Below, in pieces: positions 14,752 through 21,781 of a DNA stretch of 22,330 nucleotides. Under the pieces are notes generated by a model, which worked only from the letters and a program-made list of their open reading frames with translations, was not told where the DNA came from and did no database searches. Made by a program: the position numbers and the translations under genes. Each line of letters begins with the position of its first letter. Within the stretch, counting starts at the first letter, position 1. Origin of the DNA: Acetobacteraceae bacterium UBA6159 (GTDB lineage: Bacteria; Pseudomonadota; Alphaproteobacteria; Acetobacterales; Acetobacteraceae); the NCBI GenBank assembly GCA_002422345.1, contig DIUL01000060.1:35511-57840 (forward strand), given 5' to 3'.

Positions 14752-15138
14752 GTGGGAGAGCCGGGGCCTGGGTTTGTCTGTCCGAGGTGACGTGCGGCAG
14801 GGGGGCGATGCGGGGGGGACGAACGTTGGTCCCGCTCCCGTGTTCGCCTCCGCTGTGAAGCACGGAGAAGTAGGGAGAACGTCACGGAGGACGACGGAGG
14901 AGGGGTGGACAAAGGGCCGTCGAGCCGGATTTCTCGCAGGCTCGCGTATTCCCGCCAGCCTCGACGCCGGCCCCCATCATCTCATCGTCCTTCGTGACTC
15001 CTCCCTTCCTCCTCTGTGCTAAAATGCCCAACGAAATCGAGGGCGCAGAACCCCTCCATAACCCCCACCGGGCGCCCCCACGAAAGACACCCTCTCCTAG
15101 TGAAGACGCCCCTCCCCCTCAAACCGGAGGCCACCCCC
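14752..15138. other. 387-bp intergenic region holding an inverted repeat
   Basis: No protein-like frame is seen between the second amidohydrolase and the DUF427 gene. The main content is a long imperfect inverted repeat (14859-14900 with 14982-15020), described separately. A GGAGG ribosome binding site for the next gene lies at its right end. The open frames here are chance frames. Confidence 0.6.
14859..15020. repeat. Long imperfect inverted repeat, about 40-bp arms
   Basis: The left arm (14859-14900) begins AGCACGGAGAAGTAGGGAG and continues through GTCACGGAGGACGACGGA. The reverse complement of the right arm (14982-15020) begins AGCACAGAGGAGGAAGGGAG and continues through GTCACGAAGGACGATGA. 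About three quarters of positions agree, with short gaps. The spacer is about 80 bp. This purine-rich 'cacggagg' wording is like intergenic repeats that occur many times in some bacterial genomes. It could be a small non-autonomous element or a folded RNA. Confidence 0.6.
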
Positions 15139-15420
15139 ATGCAAGCCACTCTGAACGGCAAGACCATCGCCGCCAGCGACGACATCGTGGAAGTCGGTGG
15201 ATATCATTACTTCCCGCCCACCACGGTCCGCCTCGACTGGCTGGAAAAGGCGCCGAAGACCGACTCCGACCGCGCCTGCCCGCATGGTGTCCAGTTCTAC
15301 GACGTCATCGTCGATGGCATCCGCCACCCTCGGAACGCCTGGTGCTATGAGGCACCACAGCCGAAGATGGCCGCCGTCGGCGGGCGCTTCGGGTTCTGGG
15401 AGGATGTGGCTGTCGCCTGA
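15139..15420 (+). CDS. DUF427 family protein
   Basis: This is a 93-aa protein with the DUF427 domain (PF04248) over its whole length. Typical pieces are TLNGKTIAASDDIVEVGGYHYFP (residues 4-26, read in two parts around Asp14) and the C-terminal NAWCYEAPQPKMAAVGGRFGFWEDV region, which carries the family's aromatic core and FW(E/K)DV ending. The function of DUF427 proteins is not established. GGAGG precedes the ATG at 15139; an in-frame extension upstream lacks a site. The end overlaps queG by 17 bases in another frame. Confidence 0.88.
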   Translation: MQATLNGKTIAASDDIVEVGGYHYFPPTTVRLDWLEKAPKTDSDRACPHGVQFYDVIVDGIRHPRNAWCYEAPQPKMAAVGGRFGFWEDVAVA

Positions 15421-16450
15421 TCCTCGTCCCGCCATACGCGACCGGGCTCTGGCCATTGGCTTCGACGCCATCGGTTTCTGTTCGGCCGATCTGGGGCCGG
15501 AGGCACGGGAGCGGCTGCGGGACTTCCTCGCCGCCGGGCATCATGGCGACATGGGCTGGCTGGCCGACCGCGCGGACCAGCGCGCCCATCCCCGCGCCCT
15601 CTGGCCCGACGCCCGGTCCGTCATCGCCCTCGGCCTGTCCTACGCGCCCGAGGACGATCCGCTCGCGTCCCTGGACCAGCCGGACCGCGCCACGATCTCG
15701 GTCTATGCCCGCAACCGGGACTATCACGACATCGTGAAGGGCCGGCTGAAGCACCTGGCGCAGTTCCTGGTGTCGCGCTTCGGGTCGGAGGTGAAGGTGT
15801 TCGTCGACACCGCCCCGGTCATGGAGAAACCCCTGGGCATGCGCGCCGGCCTGGGCTGGCAGGGCAAGCACACCAACATGGTCTCCCGCCAGCATGGCTC
15901 CTGGCTGTTCCTGGGGGAGATCTATACGTCCCTGGACATCCCGCCCGATCCGCCGCACGCCGACCGCTGCGGGACCTGCGCGCGCTGCCTGACGGTGTGC
16001 CCGACGGAGGCCTTTCCGGCGCCGTACCGGCTCGATGCGCGCCGCTGCATCTCCTACCTGACGATCGAGCATCATGGTCCGATCCCGCTCGAGCTACGGC
16101 CGTTGATGGGCAACCGCATCTATGGCTGCGACGACTGCCTGGCGGTGTGCCCATGGAACCGGTTCGCGGTGCCCACGGCGCATGAGAAGCTGCGCGGGCG
16201 GGCGGACCTGGCGGCACCGGCGCTGGCGGACCTGGCGGGGCTGGACGATGCCGGGTTCCGTGCGTTGTTCGCCGGGTCTCCGATCAAGCGGATCGGGCGG
16301 AACCGGTTCATCCGCAATGTGCTGAACGCGATCGGCAACTCCGCTGACCCGTCGCTGCGGCCGGTGGCGGAGGGGTTGGTTGCGGATCCAGACCCCGTGG
16401 TCGCCGAGGCGGCACGGTGGGCGGCCGGGCGGTTGGGGGCAGGGGAATGA
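15404..16450 (+). CDS. queG: Epoxyqueuosine reductase QueG
   Basis: This is a 348-aa enzyme of the last step of queuosine synthesis, reducing epoxyqueuosine to queuosine in tRNA wobble position 34 with cobalamin and two [4Fe-4S] clusters. The ferredoxin-like cysteines are C189, C192, C195 and C199 (CGTCARCLTVCP), then C215, and C242, C245 and C249 (CDDCLAVCP). The catalytic Asp135 is in FVDTAPVMEK, and GWQGKHTN is the usual substrate/cobalamin region. HEAT-like helices close the protein. A longer in-frame extension reaches 15197, but it overlaps DUF427 and reads as low-complexity. The ATG at 15404 begins where homologues begin, with GGAGG directly before it, and overlaps DUF427 by 17 bases, suggesting coupling. 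Confidence 0.93.
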   Translation: MWLSPDPRPAIRDRALAIGFDAIGFCSADLGPEARERLRDFLAAGHHGDMGWLADRADQRAHPRALWPDARSVIALGLSYAPEDDPLASLDQPDRATISVYARNRDYHDIVKGRLKHLAQFLVSRFGSEVKVFVDTAPVMEKPLGMRAGLGWQGKHTNMVSRQHGSWLFLGEIYTSLDIPPDPPHADRCGTCARCLTVCPTEAFPAPYRLDARRCISYLTIEHHGPIPLELRPLMGNRIYGCDDCLAVCPWNRFAVPTAHEKLRGRADLAAPALADLAGLDDAGFRALFAGSPIKRIGRNRFIRNVLNAIGNSADPSLRPVAEGLVADPDPVVAEAARWAAGRLGAGE

Positions 16451-16709
16451 GGCCCCCGGGCATGGTGGGCGCAGGCCCATCAGCCACGATTTCCTGGGCA
16501 TGGAACAAGGAAGTCGTGGGTGGCGGCCCTTCGGCGGCCACGACGAGAGGAGGTATCCCTTCGGCTGCGATGACGAGGGGCGGCAGCGTGGAGCCCATCA
16601 TGACGGCGGGCTACGGCCCATTGTTCGCCATGACGAGGGCAGGCAGCCGTTTGGCCGTCATCACGGGGAGAAGGTTTCCGAGTCCCCACGCCACGATGCC
16701 GCACCAGGC
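16451..16709. repeat. Degenerate repeat-rich region between queG and the RHH gene
   Basis: No gene is seen. Short related units recur: GGCGGCCACGACGAGAGG near 16532, GGCTGCGATGACGAGGGG near 16562 and GTTCGCCATGACGAGGGC near 16622. The minus strand reads like the 'CGTCATGGC...ACCCACGACTT' intergenic repeats common in GC-rich alphaproteobacteria. Positions 16515-16540 match 3791-3816 in reverse orientation (24 of 26). Confidence 0.55.
16515..16540 (-). repeat. Interspersed repeat, copy 2
   Basis: The reverse complement of this 26-mer agrees with 3791-3816 at 24 positions. It is the best-defined unit inside the repeat-rich stretch and lies between two genes, as does copy 1. Confidence 0.55.
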
Positions 16710-16928
16710 ATGAGCACCCTCATCAAACGCAGTTTTTCCCTGGCAGGGCACCGCACGAGCGTCGCCCTGGAACCGGCTTTCTGGGACGCGTTAACCGCCC
16801 TGGCGGCGCAGCGGGGGGATTCGCTGTCCACCCTGGTGGCCCAGGTGGACGGGAATAGGCAGCCGGATCACCCGCTTGCCTCGGCGCTGCGGGTTCTGGC
16901 GCTTCTGGAGGCGCCGCGGAAATTATGA
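16710..16928 (+). CDS. Ribbon-helix-helix protein (RHH_4 type)
   Basis: This is a 72-aa protein matching the pattern of PF13467 ribbon-helix-helix proteins, small putative DNA-binding regulators frequent in Alphaproteobacteria. The strand RTSVALEPAFWDALTALAAQ, the turn RGDSLSTLVAQVD and the final helix LASALRVLALLEA are the recognisable parts (about residues 15-68). The ATG at 16710 is chosen because the domain starts soon after it; upstream in-frame sequence is repeat DNA. No good Shine-Dalgarno is seen, so the start is less certain than the identity. Targets are unknown. Confidence 0.8.
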   Translation: MSTLIKRSFSLAGHRTSVALEPAFWDALTALAAQRGDSLSTLVAQVDGNRQPDHPLASALRVLALLEAPRKL

Positions 16929-17041
16929 ATGCCATGGTCGGGAAAATCCGACTCGAAGGGCCCCGCGGTTAACCTCCGGTCAATCATCGGGGCGCATGCT
17001 CCCTTTCACGGCCCAAAACCAGCCACCGAAGGGAAAAGCCC

Positions 17042-17221
17042 ATGACGCAGCTTTCGACGATGCCGTCCGTGCCGCCCGCCGTGTTCAGCCCGCTGATGCT
17101 GTCCGACCGGCTGATCGCCCTGGCCCAGGCCGCCGATGTAGCCGGCTATTCCGGCGCGGCGGAGCAGCTTGTCACCCTGGCGTTCTCGGTGCTGGACGCA
17201 CCGCCGGGGGAGGAGGAATAA
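17042..17221 (+). CDS. 59-aa small protein of unknown function
   Basis: This is a short frame in a different register from the larger chance frame across it. A GAAGGGAAAAG ribosome binding site precedes the ATG. The protein has a Pro-rich start (TMPSVPPAVFSP), a helical middle (LMLSDRLIALAQAADVAGY then SGAAEQLVTLAFSVLD) and an acidic end (PGEEE). This amphipathic composition is protein-like. I recall similar small proteins in Acetobacteraceae but cannot name a family. It is the last chromosomal gene before the tRNA fragment that starts the integrated element. Confidence 0.65.
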   Translation: MTQLSTMPSVPPAVFSPLMLSDRLIALAQAADVAGYSGAAEQLVTLAFSVLDAPPGEEE

Positions 17222-17251
17222 TCACAGCCAAGTGATTGATTCGGTTGGAAA

Positions 17252-17296
17252 TGGTGGGCGCAACAGGGATTGAACCTGTGACCCCTACCGTGTCAA
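17252..17296 (-). other. tRNA-Val(GAC) 3' fragment: attachment core at the edge of an integrated element
   Basis: Read on the minus strand, the bases from 17296 to 17252 give anticodon loop TTGACAC, stem strand GGTAG, variable GGGTC, T-arm ACAGG-TTCAATC-CCTGT, acceptor strand TGCGCCC, discriminator A and CCA. This is the 3' portion of a tRNA-Val with anticodon GAC. No matching 5' half (no CTACC strand, D-arm or GGGCGCA) lies beside it; identity to a tRNA stops at the anticodon loop, the usual crossover point of tyrosine integrases. Given the orientation, the intact tRNA should be at the far right end of the element, beyond the window. Confidence 0.8.
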
Positions 17297-17339
17297 CGAA
17301 AGCCAACCGAAGCTAAAACAACGGCTTAGGTAGGCAAAA

Positions 17340-17395
17340 GCTAGCAAAACCAGCACGCCAATCCAAGGGATTGGCTTACGATGCGTGCTACTAGC
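17340..17395. promoter_or_regulatory. Nested dyad symmetry over the primase-helicase start codon
   Basis: Three nested inverted repeats share nearly one centre: GCTAG (17340-17344) with CTAGC (17391-17395), AGCACGC (17352-17358) with GCGTGCT (17383-17389), and GCCAATCC (17357-17364) with GGATTGGC (17368-17375). The ATG at 17381 lies within it and has no Shine-Dalgarno. It could be an operator or an RNA hairpin that limits translation. Confidence 0.5.
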
Positions 17396-19444
17396 ATTTT
17401 ACCAAACAGCCCCCCGGCTGAACAGCCTAATATCACCGCCGAGGCCCTGAGCATCGCGGCGCGTGGTATCCCGGTTTTCCCGTGTGGGATCGACAAGCGG
17501 CCCGCTTGCCGCCGGGGGTTCTATGCCGCATCCGTAGACGCGGAGACGGTCCTGCGGTTGTTCCGCATCCCTGGTGCCAGCCTGATCGCGACACCGACCG
17601 GCCGGGCATCTGGTGTCGATATCCTCGACGTAGACCCGCGCCATGGTGGCCATGTGTGGCTGCAAGCGAACGCCGCGCGTATGCCGAAAACCCGTGTTCA
17701 TCGCACCCCGAGCGGCGGCGTCCATCTGGTTTTCCATCACCATGATGGCGTTCGGAATAGCCAAGGCCGGATCGCGGGCGGCGTCGATGTTCGGGGCGAA
17801 GGTGGCTATGCCGTCATACCGCCATCGGCCGGATACTCCATCCTTGATCCCGCACCGCCGGCCGATTGGCCCGAATGGATGCTGCGGCCTGGGCTGGCAT
17901 TGGAGCCGCCGGAACCGCCAAGGCCGATCAGTTCCGCCCCGGTTGAACCGATCGGGGACAAACGCGCCGCCGGGTATGTGGACGCGCTGCTGCGCCGCCT
18001 GGGGGCCGCACCGGAAGGGCAGAAGCATGACGTTCTGATCCGGTGCGGCCTGTCCCTCGGCGGCGTCATGGCCAGCATCGGCTTGTCCGAAGCCCAGGCC
18101 GTCCAGATGCTGGTGGGGGCGTTGCCGCCGACCGTGAAGGATTGGGGCAACGCCCGCCGGGATGCGGTCTGGGCTTTGGCTAAGGGGCAGGAAAGGCCGT
18201 TCCAGCTTGCCGATCGTGGCCAGGGGGGGGCGCCGGTAATGGACACCATGCCCAACTTCGACACGCCGTCGGCCGAGTCAGAGGCGGACTATTACCGCGA
18301 CGCGGCGACCGTCACCACCAAGATGGGCGCCGCTAACAAGCGCGCAAAGCAGCAACCCACACCGCCCAAGAATAAAGCCGAGTTTCTCGAATACTTCGAC
18401 GATATCGCGCCGGTCCTGTCTACGCGCTGCCTGATTGCGGGCGTCCTGGGCGAGGGAACATCCGCGATCCTCTATGGTGACAGCAATTCCGGCAAAACCT
18501 TCGCCGCGCTCGATATGGCCTTGTGCATCGCGTCGGCTATGCCCTGGCAGGGGCGAGAGGTTCGGCAAGCGCCGGTTCTTTATTGCGCTTTGGAAGGTGG
18601 CGCCGGGTTCCGTAATCGCGTTACCGCGTGGAAGTTTGAGAAGCATACACCCGGCTCCGTAGTGTGGTTTGCGGCGTTACCAGTGGGGCTTGACCTTGTT
18701 TCCGAGGATGGTGACGCGTCCGAGGTAATCCGCGCCGCCATGGACATGAAGAAGCGGCTAGGCCAGCCGGTGGGGCTGATCGTGATCGACACGCTTTCCC
18801 GCGCGATGGCTGGCGGTAACGAGAACGCCCCGGAGGACATGGGGGCGCTGGTGCGGCATATTGATGAAATCCGCGCCGCTACCGGGGCAACTGTCCTGGT
18901 TGTTCACCATTCCGGCAAAGACACCGCAAAGGGGGCACGTGGCCACAGCCTGCTCCGCGCCGCCGTGGATACCGAGCTAGAGCTAACCGCCACGGATGAC
19001 GGCACCCGGACCCTACGGGCTACCAAACAGCGTGACATGGAATGCGGCGCCTCGTTCGGGTTCAACCTGAGCGTGGTTGAAATCGGGTTTGACCCTGAGA
19101 CGAACGAACCGGTCACGTCCTGCATCCCGATCCCGGCCGACCCCAAGGGTAAGGACAAGACGGAGGCGCGGCTAAGCCCGGCTCAAAAAGGCTGGTTGGA
19201 CGATATCACGGACATTCTCGCAGGACCGGAAACCGAACTGAGGGTCCCTGTCCAGGGCATGAAACCCACACACACGCAAACCCGAGACCAAATCCGCGTG
19301 TGTCTGCGTGCGAAGGGCCGGTTTGAATTAGACACACGCGGGAGCCTGACCGCAAAAGACCGCGGCCGCATGAGAGATGCACTTAACCAACTGAAAGACA
19401 AGGGCAAACTGGGCTTAACGGACGAACTGGTTTGGTTGCTATGA
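17381..19444 (+). CDS. Bifunctional primase-polymerase / RecA-fold helicase replication protein
   Basis: This is a 687-aa replication protein of an element. Residues 20 to about 170 are a prim-pol domain (PF09250 type): DILDVDPRHGG with metal-binding Asp83 and Asp85, then PSGGVHLVF (110-118) and GVDVRGEGGYAVIPPS (134-149). Residues 190-280 are a helical linker. Residues about 345-600 are a RepA/AAA_25-like hexameric helicase: Walker A GDSNSGKT (366-373), Walker B LIVIDTLSRA (Asp470), then VVHHSGKD and a RGHSLLRAAVDTELEL segment. The C-terminal 80 residues look like a winged-helix DNA-binding part. The likely role is initiation, unwinding and priming at the element's own origin. The 3' end of the gene itself contains CACACGC repeats. 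The start is the only ATG near the domain but lacks a ribosome binding site. Confidence 0.9.
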   Translation: MRATSILPNSPPAEQPNITAEALSIAARGIPVFPCGIDKRPACRRGFYAASVDAETVLRLFRIPGASLIATPTGRASGVDILDVDPRHGGHVWLQANAARMPKTRVHRTPSGGVHLVFHHHDGVRNSQGRIAGGVDVRGEGGYAVIPPSAGYSILDPAPPADWPEWMLRPGLALEPPEPPRPISSAPVEPIGDKRAAGYVDALLRRLGAAPEGQKHDVLIRCGLSLGGVMASIGLSEAQAVQMLVGALPPTVKDWGNARRDAVWALAKGQERPFQLADRGQGGAPVMDTMPNFDTPSAESEADYYRDAATVTTKMGAANKRAKQQPTPPKNKAEFLEYFDDIAPVLSTRCLIAGVLGEGTSAILYGDSNSGKTFAALDMALCIASAMPWQGREVRQAPVLYCALEGGAGFRNRVTAWKFEKHTPGSVVWFAALPVGLDLVSEDGDASEVIRAAMDMKKRLGQPVGLIVIDTLSRAMAGGNENAPEDMGALVRHIDEIRAATGATVLVVHHSGKDTAKGARGHSLLRAAVDTELELTATDDGTRTLRATKQRDMECGASFGFNLSVVEIGFDPETNEPVTSCIPIPADPKGKDKTEARLSPAQKGWLDDITDILAGPETELRVPVQGMKPTHTQTRDQIRVCLRAKGRFELDTRGSLTAKDRGRMRDALNQLKDKGKLGLTDELVWLL

Positions 19445-19536
19445 AACCGCGTGTGTCTGCGTGCGTGTGTGTGTGGGATTTGGCGTGCGTGCGTGCGCGT
19501 GTGTCCCCCCTTATAGGGGACACACGCAACACACGC
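19271..19536. repeat. Iteron-like CACACGC array, candidate replication origin
   Basis: The heptamer CACACGC or its complement GCGTGTG occurs eight times in 266 bp, at 19271, 19296, 19333, 19449, 19463, 19497, 19521 and 19530. Two copies lie in the 19-bp direct repeat CCGCGTGTGTCTGCGTGCG (19294-19312 and 19447-19465). Alternating purine-pyrimidine runs occur at 19458-19475 and 19483-19504. The array covers the end of the primase-helicase gene and the following 166-bp non-coding gap, a common place for the origin of such replicons. Confidence 0.6.
19497..19527. other. 12-bp hairpin within the iteron-like array
   Basis: GCGTGTGTCCCC (19497-19508) pairs perfectly with GGGGACACACGC (19516-19527) around a seven-base loop CCTTATA. 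Each arm contains one CACACGC unit, so the hairpin is two inverted iterons. No T-run follows, so a simple terminator is less likely than an origin or operator structure. Confidence 0.6.
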
Positions 19537-19610
19537 GGATGCTCCGAGGCCCCGTTTCAGGGGTTCCGGGGGGCGGAGGGACCTGCCGATCAGTCAGGTT
19601 GGTGGTGGCT

Positions 19611-19823
19611 ATGACCGGTGCCAAACCCCAACAAACTGACCGAACAGACGGACGGACAGCGCCGGCCTTGAAGGCGGGGCAGGGACGGGCGGACAGGCTT
19701 TTCTATCTGGCCGGACGGGTGGCGAGGCTATCCCCCGATCACCGCGATCCCGAACGCTATCATCTGGAAAAGTCTGAGATTGCGGCGACACTGCGCCGCA
19801 TGGCCAGGGAGGCCGGACGATGA
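19611..19823 (+). CDS. Small basic phage-type protein, 70 aa
   Basis: This 70-aa protein ends in the ATGA that starts the HNH gene, so they are translationally coupled. The first 27 residues are polar and low-complexity; the second part (RLFYLAGRVARLSPDHRDPERYHLEKSEIAATLRRMAREAG, discussed as a whole) is helical and basic. Similar short proteins stand before HNH/terminase genes in alphaproteobacterial prophages, as far as I recall, but I know no function. It is not recognisable as a terminase small subunit. The ATG at 19611 is the best start, though its ribosome binding site is poor. Confidence 0.6.
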   Translation: MTGAKPQQTDRTDGRTAPALKAGQGRADRLFYLAGRVARLSPDHRDPERYHLEKSEIAATLRRMAREAGR

Positions 19824-20188
19824 GCGATCCCTATTACCGCAGCAAGGAATGGCGGGAACTCCGCGCCATGGTGCTACGGCTCCAACCTGTATGTGCAACG
19901 CCTGGATGCGGAGAACGGTCGGTGGCCGTCGACCACATCCAGCCCCGCGCGAAGGGTGGCCAGGACACGCCACGGAACCTGCGCGGCCTGTGTGTTCACC
20001 ATCATAACCAGCGCCGCCGTGGTGGCGAGCCTCGCGTTATCGGGTGCGATGCCTCGGGCGCGCCGCTCGATCCGGGGCATTGGTGGCACCAATCGGCAAC
20101 GGATTGTGGCAAAAATAGCACACAACTAGGGGGCCTGGACCGTTCCGGGCAGTCGCCTAGAGTAAGTTTCGGCCGGGGGCGCCGGTAA
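19820..20188 (+). CDS. HNH endonuclease (phage packaging type)
   Basis: This is a 122-aa HNH nuclease. The start YYRSKEWRELRAMVLRLQPVC is typical of HNH proteins beside terminase genes. Zinc-finger and active-site residues are Cys25 and Cys30, VDHIQP (Asp38, His39), Asn53 in NLRGLC, Cys58 and the His60-62 run followed by Asn63. Such HNH proteins work with the terminase during DNA packaging and cos cleavage in many phages and satellites. The ATG overlaps the stop of the preceding small ORF (ATGA), and its TAA shares a base with the terminase start (TAATG). The tail after residue 90 is low-complexity and probably unstructured. Confidence 0.88.
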   Translation: MSDPYYRSKEWRELRAMVLRLQPVCATPGCGERSVAVDHIQPRAKGGQDTPRNLRGLCVHHHNQRRRGGEPRVIGCDASGAPLDPGHWWHQSATDCGKNSTQLGGLDRSGQSPRVSFGRGRR

Positions 20189-21780
20189 TGGGCGCGCGGG
20201 GACCGGGTGCGAAGCCCGTCAAACGGCCGGCGGTGAACGCAACGGCAGACATTGCCGCCGCGTTGAAGGGCAAAACCCGCGCCGATCGCCTCATTGCCTG
20301 GATCGGCACGCTAACCGTGCCATCTGGCAAGCATGCCGGGCGCCCGTTCACATTGCGGCCGTGGCAACGGGCGATCGTTAAGTCCGTCTACGCCACGAAC
20401 AGGAAGGGCAGGAGGCCGGTCCGGCTTGCGCTGCTATCCATGGGCCGGAAGAACGGTAAAACCGGCCTAGCCGCCGCTCTGGCCCTCGCGCACCTATGCG
20501 GGCCGGAGGCTGTTCAGGGTGGGCAAGTCCTGTCTGGTGCGGCTGATCGGGCACAAGCGGCTATCGTTTATTCCGCAATGAAGGCCATGGCGTTGCTCAA
20601 ACCCGATCTGGCCGAGAGGCTTGTATTCCGAGACTTCAAAAAGGAAATTGAAGACGTAGAAACCGGGAGCATCTATCAGGCGCTTTCAAGCGATGCCAGA
20701 AAGGCGCACGGCTTGTCTCCCAACTTTTGGATTGGTGACGAGGTAGCCCAGTGGCGAGGCCGGGACCTACTCGACGCGCTCAATACCGGCATGGGGGCGC
20801 ACGAGGAACCGCTCGGGTTCGTAATTTCGACCCGTTCCGCCGATCCCGAAAACCCGCTCGAAGAACTGATCGGCTATGCCCGCGACGTTGAAGCCGGCGC
20901 CGTGACGGATGCCAGTTTCCGCGCGTTCATCTATTCGGCCGATCCCGAGTGCGATCCATGGAGCATCGAGGCGTGGAAGGCCGCAAACCCCGCGCTGGGC
21001 GACTTTCGGGACCTCGATGATATACGCGTCCAGTCCGAACGCGCCCGCCGCGTGCCGGCCTTAGAAGCGGCGTTCCGCGCCTACACCTTGAATATGCCGG
21101 TCGCAGTGGATGACCGCTGGATAGCGCCGACTGAGTGGGACGCGTGTGCAACCGAGGCCGAGGCGTCTGGTCCGTGTTTCGGTGGTCTCGATCTTGCGGC
21201 GGGGCCGGCCGATTTGTCCGCGTTCGCGTTGTATTGGCCAGAAACCGGCTTGCTGCGTTGCTGGGCATTTATCCCAAGCGATCTGCTGCATGAGAAGGGG
21301 CGAGAGGACAACGCGCCGTATCCGCTCTGGCAGGCACAAGGGCATGTTGTCGCAGTGCCAGGCCGAACGACCGATCGGACATGGTTGGGCGCGTGGATAT
21401 CCCGCCAGGTGGACGGGCTGGATCTGATGGGCATAGCGTCCGACCGATGGCTGATTGAGAACTTGCGCGCCGATCTGGACAGGGAAGGGATCAGCCTCCC
21501 GCTTGAACCCCACGGCGCCGGCTTTAAGGACATGTCGCCCGCCGTGACTGCCTATGAGGCGTTGATCCTACAACGACGGCTTTCCCATGGTGGCAATCCC
21601 TTGTTGCGCTGGGCGATGGCGAACGCGTCGATTGAGTCCGATCCGGCCGGTAACCGGAAGCTGTCAAAGTTGCGGAGCCGGGGGCGGATTGATCCGGCTA
21701 TCGCGGCGATCGCCGCCGTCGGATTGGCGGCGAAGCGGCCGGCGGCGGCGGCGTGGGAATTTACGGGTGCGATAGTCTGA
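20188..21780 (+). CDS. Phage terminase large subunit
   Basis: This is a 530-aa TerL of the Terminase_1/YmfN-like type (COG4626), the motor and nuclease that packages DNA into capsids. The ATPase half has Walker A GRKNGKT (86-92), Walker B WIGDEV (Asp184, Glu185) and the coupling motif STR (214-216). The RNase-H-like nuclease half has GGLDLA (Asp335), IASDRW (Asp419) and IDPAIAA (Asp502) as likely metal residues. All appear intact. The N-terminus MGARGPGAKP resembles the start of P27-type small terminases. No small subunit or portal gene is next to it; a minus-strand gene follows after a hairpin. The start shares a base with the HNH stop (TAATG). Confidence 0.92.
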   Translation: MGARGPGAKPVKRPAVNATADIAAALKGKTRADRLIAWIGTLTVPSGKHAGRPFTLRPWQRAIVKSVYATNRKGRRPVRLALLSMGRKNGKTGLAAALALAHLCGPEAVQGGQVLSGAADRAQAAIVYSAMKAMALLKPDLAERLVFRDFKKEIEDVETGSIYQALSSDARKAHGLSPNFWIGDEVAQWRGRDLLDALNTGMGAHEEPLGFVISTRSADPENPLEELIGYARDVEAGAVTDASFRAFIYSADPECDPWSIEAWKAANPALGDFRDLDDIRVQSERARRVPALEAAFRAYTLNMPVAVDDRWIAPTEWDACATEAEASGPCFGGLDLAAGPADLSAFALYWPETGLLRCWAFIPSDLLHEKGREDNAPYPLWQAQGHVVAVPGRTTDRTWLGAWISRQVDGLDLMGIASDRWLIENLRADLDREGISLPLEPHGAGFKDMSPAVTAYEALILQRRLSHGGNPLLRWAMANASIESDPAGNRKLSKLRSRGRIDPAIAAIAAVGLAAKRPAAAAWEFTGAIV

Positions 21781-21781
21781 G

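Noticed and set aside
17252..17330. A complete functional tRNA gene
   Set aside because: No D-arm, no 5' acceptor strand and no 5' anticodon-stem strand pair with the 3' part. Only the fragment from the anticodon loop onward is present.
19441..19540. GT/CA-rich repeats as a CRISPR array
   Set aside because: Units are 7-19 bp, irregularly spaced and in both orientations, with no regular spacers and no cas genes.
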